Position numbers and translations under genes: made by a program. Positions 42,201-54,200 of a DNA stretch of 64,000 nt are shown in pieces; the stretch's first letter is position 1; every line of letters begins with the position of its first letter. Location: assembly GCA_963971305.1 (NCBI GenBank), contig OZ020311.1:2666001-2730000 (forward strand), in the 5' to 3' direction. The notes under the pieces were generated by a model that saw only the letters and a program-made list of their open reading frames with translations, made no database searches and had not been told where the DNA came from. Origin of the DNA: Arcuatula senhousia (taxonomy: Eukaryota; Mollusca; Bivalvia; Mytilida; Mytilidae).

Positions 42201-45200
42201 TGTATATAATTCACAAACTTGGTCGAGGACATCCTAAAGATCAAGTATACCAAGTTTCAAAGCAATCCCTTCAGTGGTTTCAGAGAAGAAGATCTTTGAA
42301 GAAAAGTTAACGGACGACGGACGGACGACGGACGCTTAACGATGACAATAGCTCACATGACCCTTCGGGTCAGGTGAGCTAAAAAACCAAGAATATGTCC
42401 AAAAGACAAAATGTCCCATCTTGCAATGTATGGGGTGGACAGGCAAATAGACTGAAAGAATGACTGGAACACTATATGCCTCTACTTTCATAGATGGGGC
42501 TTAAAAAAAGTTACAAAATTAAAGCTCAATATCTGCAAGTGTGAAAAAAAAAGTCTGGAAATCTTTTACTTTCCTTATATTTTCTACATGTGTATGTCTA
42601 AGGGCAATACTTTTGGTAAATATCAATGCTCAACATTGCAAGCGTTGGGAAAATGTCTGGATAACTGTTGCAGGACTGTTGCAGAACTGACAGACAGACA
42701 GGGGTCACAAGAGTTATTATTAAAATATGTCTCACCTGCCAGCACCATCACAAACAATAATTCTTTCTTACTTCCACTATATTATGCAATTATAATAATT
42801 TTCAGTTTCTCAGATGTTTATAGAACTTGAACATTGCTAATATATGCAATAAAAATAATCAAAGTCACTCAACCAGAAAATCAAGGTCAAGGTCAAAAGA
42901 TGGGGATGCAACTGTATTAAGCTACAACTTGGGCTTATGTATACCAAGTTTCATCAACCTAGGACTTATAGTTCTTGAGATATGGAGGTGCTCACATAAC
43001 CTTACCTTTGCTATTATATGTATTGAAAATTGTCAAAGTCACTCAACTGGAAAATAAAGGTCAAGGTCAAAAGATGGGGATGCAACTGTGCTAAGCTACT
43101 ACTGGGACATATGCATACCAAGTTTCATCAACCTAGGACTTATAGTTCTTGAGATATGGAGGTGCTCACATAACCTTACCTTTGCTATTATATGTATTGA
43201 AAATTGTCAAAGTCACTCAACTGGAAAATAAAGGTCAAGGTCAAAAGATGGGGATGCAACTGTGCTAAGCTACTACTGGGATATATACATACCAAGTTTC
43301 ATCAACCTAGGACTTATAGTTCTTGAGATATGGAGGTGCTCACATAACCTTACCTTTGCTATTATATGTATTGAAAATTGTCAAAGTCACTCAACCAGAA
43401 AATCAAGGTCAATGTCGAAAGATGGGGATGCAACTGTGGTAGGCTACTACTAGGGCATATGCATACCAAGTTTCATTAACCTAGGACCTAAGGTTCTTGA
43501 AATATGGAGGTGCTCATAAAACCTTACCTAAAAAGTTAACGCCACTGCAGGTAAAGTAACACCTATGTCCCACTCTGCTTAGCAGTCAGGACAAAAACCA
43601 TGTTTAATACATATATGTGTAAACCAGAGAACAACAACAGTTGATCTAAACATAAGGCTGCTGGCTGGTTTCAATTGCAAGTGAATTTGCTGCATTTGAG
43701 GATTGTATGTGGTTTAAATTTCTCCCTTAAAAAATACCTATTTATGGTTCTGTTGCTTACAATTCAAAATATTTGAGAATTACTGTGGGTTCATTCATTT
43801 TCTTATGAATCAATTTTTCTAGTGTCTCCATAAAGAACTTTCATAAGATTTTTAATCTTGTGGTTTGCAAATACTTTTACATGAATTAAATAAACAATAC
43901 TTCTTTGATATCTAATTTTTATACGACCGCAAAAAATTTGCGGACATATAATGGTATGATGCTGTCGTCGTCGTTGTCGTCGTCGTCGTCGTTGTCGGTG
44001 TCTGTTAACTTTTTAGTGTTTCCACAATAACTTTTGTTCCAGTTATCCGATTGCTATGAAACTTTACAATGATGTTCCTTACCATAAAAGGATGAATGGG
44101 ATTGATTTTGGGGGTCCCCCCATTTTTCGTTTAGAAATTAGGGGCCAAAAAAGGGCAAAAAATACTACTTTTTTGTTTGTTTCCACAATAACTTTAGTTC
44201 TAGTTATCCAATTGCAATGATATTTGACAGTGATGTTCCTTACCATACAAGAATGAATGGGATTGATTTTGGGGGTCCCCCCATTTTTTGTTTCGAAATT
44301 AGGGGCCCAAAAGGGGGAAAAAAATCAAATATTTTACTTGTTTCCACCATAACTTTGGTCCTAGTTGGCCTATTGCTGTGAAATTTGTCAAGAATGTTTC
44401 TTACAATAAAAGAATGAACCTGATGAATTTTTGCGCCCCCCTTTTTCTCCGTTGTGTAATTAGGGGCCATAAGGGGCCAAAATAAAAACTTTTTTATTTG
44501 TGGTCCGATTTTGAAAAAAATTTTTGCATGTTTGTTCTTGTCAAATAGAGGATACAAAATTAAGAATTTATTTTTGCGACCCACCCTTTTTCCCCCTATT
44601 ACGTAATTAGGGGCCAAATGGGGCCAAAATCGAAACTTTTTTATTTGTGGTCCGATTTTGAAATTTTTTTTTGCAAGTTTATTTTTGTCAAGAAGCGAAT
44701 CCAAATTTGAGAATTTATTTCTGCGACCCCCCACCCCTTTTTCACCTGTTACGTATTAAGGGGCCAAAAGGGGCCGAAATTGAAACTTTTTTAATTCTTG
44801 TCCGATTTTGATAATTTTTTTTGCAAGTTTATTCTTGTCAAGTAGCAGATATATTTTTGTGTCCCCTTTTTTTACTGTTACGTTATTAGGGACCAAAAGG
44901 GGCCAAAATTGAAACTTTTTTATTTCTGGTCCGATTTTGAAAATTTTTTTTGCATGTTTGTTCTTGTCAAATAGCAAATACAAAATTAAGAATTAATTTT
45001 TGCGACCCTCCCTTTTTTCCCCCTATTACGTAATTAGGGGCCAAGTGGGGCTTTTTTATTTGTGGTCCGAATTGAAAATTTTTTTTGCAAATTTATTCTT
45101 GTCAGGTAGCGATTCTAAATTTAAGAATAATTTATTTGGGCTGTAATCATAATTTAAAAAAAATTCTGGTTCAATTTTTAATTTTTTCCCCAAACATTAT

Positions 45201-48200
45201 TCTTTTAAAGAGTAGAATACAACATTCAAAATTTATATTTTTTCCCCCTGGGTCGAAATCCATCAGAGAAGCATGTGTCAAAAACCTTTGTCAGTCCACC
45301 ATGGGCTGCATGTGTCCAGAACAATAGACTATCCATATTAGGCCTAAAACGTACAGGGTTCAACATGTTGCGGTCGTATCATGCTGCGCTCGGCGAATTC
45401 TGTTTGGTTGTTTTTGTGGTTTGCGTTTCTTCATGCTGTTCTCTTTTGTATTAACTGGTTTTGTTGTTGCCCTTCAGGACTTTAGACACCCAAATGCTTC
45501 ATTGGTGCCTCTTGCTTCTTGCACCTATAAAAAAAAATGTACCCCACACATAATAATGACATGACACTGTGCTATCATACTATCAAACGGTTATGAATTA
45601 TCACATGAAATTTAAATATTGAGTTATTTTAAAATTAAAGATTTGAGTTATCTTTCTTATATCAGAAAATTGACATTCAATTTTTTAAAAGTTGGCCTAA
45701 TGTATCTCAAAAATATTTTTTGGAACATCCTGAACATTGAACTCAATCTTTATTTTATTGTACTCAAAAGTGGTGCAAAATATCATTCAAATTCCTTGAC
45801 GCTTTTTCAAGTTATCATCCGGAAACCTTCAAGGGACTGACAGACGGACAGACACTGTACAAAACCGGGAGTATAACATAGTACCCTGCCACTTCGTGTG
45901 GCAGGGTAAAAAAAACATATTTTATACATATATGTGTAAACCAGAGAACACCAACAGTTGGTCTAAACAGAAGGACAATTTGCACCTATCGATCCAATAA
46001 AAATTTATTCACCATATAATAATGAAATCACACTGTGCTATACCATCAAACGAATTATTACCTGCTATTCCTTCACTGTTGACATCTCCATCATCAAGCA
46101 TGTGAATTATGGGTAAAACACAAGCACAGATGCATGATGGGAAAAAACTCTGAGCCATATCTGCATATGGTGTGCATGTTCAGTTCTTTCTTCATCTCCT
46201 GAAAATGTAGTTTTATGTTTAAATAAGCAAAAATGCTATGAAAACTTATTTTTGTGGAGGGGGTGAAGAGTTAAAGCAAGGAGATTACAGTCTCTTCAGC
46301 TTGTGGTAAAGATTTGGTAATAAAGAGACAGGTCACTAACTCTTAGGAGTTATAAATAATTGCTCCTAAAATCATTTCTTACTATAAGCATATCCCACAA
46401 CAATATCTATATAATGTGTACTGAAATGAAAATTAAAAACAAGAAGATTTTCAAAAGGTTTGATGCACCATATCATTACATGTCCTTTTTCTGCTTACTT
46501 TTCTGCTGAATCTAGATGTTGATAAGAGGGGTACAATTTTCTCATGATTTTTAGTTGCTAATGAATGTGCATAAAATTTCATGACTATACCATACTACCG
46601 ACTTAGTCTAAATGTAAAGTTGATTTGGGATATACAAAGACACTGCATACCCCATCTTCCTTTATAGATTAATATAGAATGTGAGCAAATTTTAACAGGT
46701 GATTATCCCCATCCCTAATATTCACAACTATGCAAAGTGGGACAGAACTGGGTATAACAGTTTAACCCCCTATCTTTTTTAGCAGGAGTATAAAAATATC
46801 ACGATGATTTGCAGTATGTTAATGTTGATGCAGACCTATATAACTAAGTATATACTCCCAAATTTGTGCAGTAAGTTTACAGGAAATTTTTACAATATGT
46901 TGGCCTTCCCCAATATGTGCAGTAAGTTTACAGGAATTTTTCACACAATATGTTGGCCATCACCAATTTGTGTAGTAAGTTTTTACTATATGTTGGCCAT
47001 CCCCAATTTGTGCAGTAAGTTTACAGGAAATTTTTGCTATATGTTGGCCATCCATTTATGTAACCATGTCACCAAGTAAGAGACAAAGACAAACATAGGA
47101 CATATTGAACATGGGATAATGATACATTGCATGATTACATAGTACAAGTTAATTTGAAAGCATTCACAACATATAACAGAGGATTCAGGATTGAGTAACA
47201 ACCATTATCTAAAGCCACTGTGATGTTATATCACCATATTTAGTGTTAACAATAGCTGGTTATCTGAAGAGTGGCCTAGATCACACAAAACTTTGTTTTT
47301 CACATAGTCCGAAATTGAATATTTTATTTCAATCAATCCTTAACAAGGAATACTGTGAGCGAGCTCACGGAGGATACCCCCCGCTTTAACAATTCTAAAT
47401 CCAATTATCTCCCTTGAATCATATCCGACAGCAACCAAAATTCCTCATGCACATCTCCATATATTGTACATCCTTCATGTAAAATGCCATCAAAATCCAT
47501 CAAGCGGTTTAGGAGGAGTTGCGCTTACGAGGTCTCCCATTTAACACCAAGTTTAAAAAGCCTAAGTCCGATTATCTCCCTTGAATGATATCTGACAGCA
47601 ACCAAAATTCTTCATGCACATCTCCATATAGTGTACATCCTTTATGTAAAGTGTCATCAAAATCCATCAAGCGGTTTAGGAGGAGTTGCGCTTACGAGGT
47701 CTCCCATTGAACACCAAGTTTAAAAAGTCTAAGTCCAATTATCTCCCTTGAATGATATCTGATAGCAACCAAAATTCTTCATGCACATCTCCATATGGTG
47801 TACATCCTTTGTGTAAAGTTTCATCAAAATCCATCAAGGGGTTTAGGAGGAGTTGCGCTTACGAGGTCTCCCATTGAACACCAAGTTTAAAAAGTCTAAG
47901 TCCAATTATCTCCCTTGAATGATATCTGATAGCAACCAAAATTCTTCATGCACATCTCCATATGGTGTACATCCTTTGTGTAAAGTTTCATCAAAATCCA
48001 TCAAGGGGTTTAGGAGGAGTTGCGCTTACGAGGTCTCCCATTGAACACCACGTTTAAAAAGTCTAAGTCCAATTATCTCCCTTGAATGATATCTGATAGC
48101 AACCAAAATTCTTCATGCACATCTCCATATGGTGTACATCCTTTGTGTAAAGTTTCATCAAAATCCATCAAGGGGTTTAGGAGGAGTTGCGCTTACGAGG

Positions 48201-51200
48201 TATGTGGACAGACGGACAGACGGACGGACAGACAGACGGACAGACGGACAGACAGACAGGGTGATTCCTATATACCCCCCCAAACTTTGTTTGCGGGGGG
48301 TATAATAACCTGTCAAAAACTGCCAGATATCATTAAACAGAAAGAAGGTGATAAACAGACCTAAGTACAATCCAAGCTGATGTTGTATTCCAAATATCAA
48401 AAGGCTGTGAAAAGTATTTGCCAAGAAAAAAGGCTGTGAAAAGTAGTTGCCAAGAAATCTATTACAAATTCGCCTTCCCTCATTTTATTCCCTTGATTTT
48501 AACTTTGTAAAGCAAAAATTATATATTTTTCAATTTTTATTGTTGCTAAAATATTTTTCTTGGCATTATAGCCTAACCTAATGACCTAAATTATTTTTCT
48601 AAAATTGAATTAAAAAGAGCAAATCAAATTCAGTATTTTCTATGCATTATGTCAACTTAAAACTTTGTAGATCTGCCAAAAAATCCTTCAATTGAAAAAT
48701 TTCAAATAGCAGTTGACTTTTATATGAATCTACTGCGCATGGGTAGACTTGCTTCACTTATTTCTTGGCTAAAACAAAGGTCAATCACTACCTACTTTGG
48801 TGGCATGCTAGACACTTGGGGGTAGTCCTACCTTCAAGGCCACGGGCCCAATGTACGCTGCCATTCCTCCAGGACATACTACGTCCCTGCATGTTAGCAC
48901 GATTAACAGGAGCAAGGGAAACACGTCGTGCAGCCAAATTAAGCTCTTCAGGAATCACCACTAAATACATGTTAAAGCAAGATGCAAGGTTAAAGGTCAA
49001 CAAATCAAGCGTGTTAGTTCACAAAGGTTAACAAACAGGACATACACAGTTAGACAGGACAAAAAGGGACTTAATTTCACACAAGTTATCTCCCATTGTT
49101 AAACAGTCAGGGGCATTACTTAAATGAGTGATTTTAAATCACTTATTCAAGTAGCATTTCAAAATTTGAAAAAATATTTTTAAAAATCAAAATTTACAAA
49201 AACAGTTGGAGATAATTTATATTTATTAATTAATATTGATAAAAGATGTATTAAACTTCCTAAAAATTACAATATCAAAGATTTAATTGCAATCTGTAAT
49301 CAGCATTTCCACAAAAACATGCAATTTTCTTATAAATAAAGGGCAAATATAACAACATATTACATCACTATATGAATTTTCCTAGCTGTGGCAATAATTT
49401 TCCCATTAACTTCAATATCTTAGGTTTCAGATTATGTAATTTATTACCAATGTTCGCGATCAAAATCTTAATGTTCGCGATGGCTGAAAATAGTAGGGGT
49501 TACCTAACAAAATATTACTTAAAAAAGTGATTTTTTGAAGGCAAAAATTGATATGATACTTAAACAAGTGATTTGGAAGGCAATTATCCAAAATTCAGTC
49601 CAGGGTCATGTCCTGTCATGACTGGACATTCCATTATACAGATAGGGGTGTGTTCTATTGTTAATTATGCAGAATGACTCAGATTTCTTTCTGTAAGATG
49701 AAGATTTTAATAAAATCACTGTAATAAGTGATTCATTTTTACTACTTGAACAAGTGATTTTGAAAGAGAGATAACTCTAGCATTAGTAGGAATAGAACAA
49801 AGTGTTACTTAAACAAGTGATTAAATAAATCACTCATTCAAGTAATGCCCCTGACTGTTAAAGGAGTTATCATTCTTTGTCTAAAAAGTATATTGATTGA
49901 ACCAAAACAATTTTTGCAACATAATTAATAAGAAAAGAAAAATATTAATACATTAAAGGCTGTCTCATTAATTCTAAAACTGATGACTTTAAATTCAAGG
50001 ACTTGAAACTATTTAATAAATAAATAATTTCATGGAAGAAGGGAAATAACTCTCAAATATAATACAAAACTGGGTATGAGTATTAAAATGCAGAACTCAA
50101 GGGTTATTTATAGGTTAGTCTTTATACATGCAAAAAGATGGGATAATACAGAAAAGTGTCATTTAAACGACACATAAAGATAATTCTGCATGGAAAGCTG
50201 GTGATAAAGCAGTTTCAGATAAATAGCATTGGGTTTTAAGGAGAAAGTAGCAAAGTAGAAAATATTTCAGAATTGTATATAGAATATACATGTACATGTA
50301 TTTAAGTTCTGACAATTTTTATGATTTTTCATTTGTCCCTTTTTTTTTTATTATTGATGTATATTGATCAAGAAGTTTATTTTATTAAAAAAAAACAACA
50401 AAAAAAACATCTGAATTTCCTGATATGTTCATTTGGAAAAAAAAACAGAAACTGAAAAGTTCAGTGCTATTTGAAAAGATATTTATAGCAAAAGTTCAGC
50501 AAATTATTAAGGGTCCATATGCCTAAATTGCTAAAAAAAAATTCGAAAAAAATATTATAAAAGGGAGAATATCAAATCATTATATTAAATGACTGAAAAA
50601 TGAAGAATGTTACCTTTACATGCTTATAGATTAGAATTATTCATCTTATGTATGTAGTTCCCCAAGAAAAAAGTATAAAAAATGAACCCTTAAAGTTTCT
50701 TCTTTTATAACACAGACCACATTACTAAGACAGTAAATCTTACCCTCCTCATGTTCATCTGTGGCATGATGGAGAGCCGGCTCGTCGGCAGCTAACACAG
50801 GAACGGGGACGGTTGTCATCTGGAAATTTTCCCGCCCAATTCTCTTTCTCTCCTCCTCCGCCTGAAGAGCTTTCCTGATCATTTCCTGTTGTTCCTTCCG
50901 TCTTGTTGTGGTTGCAGTCACTAATGATTTCTGTCAATGAAATAAAAATTATTCTGATGATCCATATGATTCAATAAGGCACACTGCTAAACTTTTGTTC
51001 CTGATAAGAACACTTTGCAAGCTTACATCTTACAAAAAGAAACTTTTTAAAATAAAGAAGGATTGTGTCCATGGGACACGGATGCCCCTGCTAGGCCCCA
51101 AACAGGAAGTAGATGTCTGGCAGACCTGAAAGTCGCTTAGGACATACAGTTTGTCATACTGAACAATCCTATCAAGTTTCAAATCATTCTCATGCATGGT

Positions 51201-54200
51201 TCCTAAGAAAAGCTTGACGGAAAATTTCAAAGTCATGTTCACATATTTTCACACCAGCCTTTTGTCCAAAACAGGAAGTAGATGTCCGACAGGTCTAAAA
51301 ATTGCTTAGGAGGTATGGTTAATCAAACTGAACCATCCTATCAAGTTTCAAATCATTCTCATGTACGGTTCCTGCAAAAAGCTTCACGTAAATTCGGACA
51401 GACGGACAGATGGATGTACGGATGGACATGAGTAAAACTTAATGCCCCCCGACATGTTACGCGGGGGCATAAAAATTTGTATATTCCCATACTCAAGTTC
51501 CACTATGACTTATTTACAATTTTTTTTCCCTATACAATGGGGGAACTGGAAAGGAGCATCACAAAGCTAGCTACTAATAGCTTTAATAACATTCATTAAG
51601 GGAATATCAGATTTACTGTCCCCAGCAAAGTTTTAATCCATGGTTTTTAGGCAGAGCCTTATAGAGTCATATAGCTATCTGATTTTCGCGGTTTTTTTTT
51701 CGTCTAGACAGGGTAAATCGGTCAGTCAATATTGATACCAGAGGATCTATTACAGAACATTAAATCGTGTATTGTATTTTAAATGATATACGGATTGTCT
51801 AAAATAACAGTTACATATTTATACCCCAACATCCCGAGCCGGGAATTCTTATTCGACCTCTGTGCCGGCCAGCTTATTTTTATCCCATACACTCAATGCT
51901 AGAAAATCCCATTTTTTTAATGCGCAAAATGAGGGCCAGATTATTTTTTTCGCCCTACAAGCTGGCCAGACTATTTTTTGGCCAAAAATCAGAGCCAGAA
52001 TTTTTTTTTTTAAATCCCAGGCCCCCCCAGAAAATCATATGGACGGTGCCTTAGATTTAGCTCTGACTTTTAACGCTTAAGCACTTTGATTTAAACCAGC
52101 CAGCACAATTAATACATTTTTTACATTTGAAAAGTAAATCTATTGTACTGCTTACTCAATTCTTCAATCTTTGCCTTGAAGTGAGGCATCCAGTCAATGT
52201 TCTTAACATAAACTAGTTATGAAATCCAGCAAATTTGTATTCAATTTTCAAGGTAAATACTCATTCTTACTGTCTCTCTTGTAACTCTCTCACTCAAAGC
52301 CTTTAAACGAGATTTCCAAGGACCCTCACTTAATAAATCTGGTACATAAACCAACCTAATGAATAATACATTATTGTTATATTTTTGACTTACTGTTTCC
52401 TCTTGATTCACTGTAACTTCTTCAATCTTTGCCTTGAAGTGAGGCGTCCATGGAGGATCCACGACAGACTGGTTTGGTAGACCAATAGTTGGTGATGGTA
52501 AAGTAAAGTCTATGTATGGTGGGGGCAGCTGAAAAAAAATCAAAGTTTATAAAATGATTCTGTTCTATTTAATCATTTCTGTAATCAACAGATATGGCCA
52601 CCAACCTGCTTAGAAGACACTGGAAGTTGATAGGACATGTCACATATCAATGTTGCTCTCTATTGGACGCCAGAAGAAAAACGCAAGAGGGGAAGACCCC
52701 ATAACACATGGAGATAAACAGTAGAAGGAGAGATGAAAAGTTTAATGTCTGCAAGGGCTCTATGTTATACCAGAGCTGACTCAAGGATTGTCACTCTTCA
52801 TGTTTCAGAATTTCAGTCTGATTTCGTAACTTCTCTAAACTATACCTTTAAACAATGAAGAATTTTTTTGCACAGTGACTCCTACTTTTTATGCAATACT
52901 CTAATTATATAGACCTTTAAAACCAAACTGTACAAAATTTCTTGAATTTTTTTATACATCTTGTAGTTTTGAAGGCCCATAACGTTGCAATCTTCAGGTT
53001 ATGTCAAATCTAAAGGAGTCTGATATCCGGCAAAATTTTTGACATCATATAACTTGGAAACGAGAACACTGACCTTTAGTTTTCTTCTTGTCATTTGATT
53101 AAGTGGACAATTATCTCTCATTTAAATCACATATAAAAATATCTTTGATATAAAAAAGTTTATGAGTGACCGTCCTTAATACAATAATATACAGTACCTT
53201 AAAGAAGAGATTGGCTCCATATTCCATCCTCGGCCAAACTTGGTGTCTGAACTTCCACAAGGTTCCAAATCTAAAAATAAACAAATAACTAGAATACTGA
53301 CAAAGTCAGAAAGAGCCCGGCGGCAAAAAATCTAAGTGTTTTCAAAATCATGCGTACTTTGATTATAACCACTAAGGCATGTTCCATGGAATGTGTATGA
53401 AACTTCAGAGCTGTATTGTTAATAGCCTTTGAGTTTTATAGTTCAAAAATTCCAATTCTCAAAATCTGTGATTTTCATTAAAAAATGAAGTTTTTTACAA
53501 AAATATTAATCAGATTTGCACGAAATTTTAATATGCAAATCATGACATGCTACTTAGCAGCTGTACAAAGTTTCAGAACTGTGGTGTTCATAGTTTTTGA
53601 GTTTTAGTGTTCACAAGAATTGTTGACGGACAGACAGACGTACGGACAGACGGACAGACAGACAGACAGACAAAGTGAAAACTATAGGGTGTCCACATCT
53701 TCAATGGGGGGGGGGCCTAATAATAATTAAGTGGTTAGGGTAAACACAGTAATAAAATCATTATTTGTTCTCTTGAATAAATGAACTGGTAAAACATACC
53801 TTAGAACAGCATTAACCCTCTGTGAAGCATCCTCATGTTGTAGCTGTTTAATGATCAGGTTCTGAGCTTTCTCTGGAGCTTTCACTGATGTCAACAGAAA
53901 CACAGATGCTAAAACATAAACATTGTTCAGTTATCGTACAAATTGAGTCAAAACATTCCATAAATAATATGGTTTTTTTTTTTTTTTGCTTTTTTTATTC
54001 TTACATTGATCTTCTTACTAAATGTTGGTATAAAATAAAGTCATCACAGATCCTATATGGCAGCATTTATTAACATTATTTATTCTAATTAATAGATAAA
54101 TGCCATAAATTGAGAGAGAAAACTTTATTTTGGATGGTGGTTGAAAGGAAGAGGGTGAATTTGTTTCCTTCAACATAAATACCTACCAGCAGCAGCTGTA

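Noticed and set aside
44240..44734. 164-codon minus-strand ORF
   Set aside because: It lies wholly in the repeated core of the ATACGACCGCAA element; the same reading appears in fragments in copy 1 with shifts, as expected for repeats whose unit keeps phase by chance.
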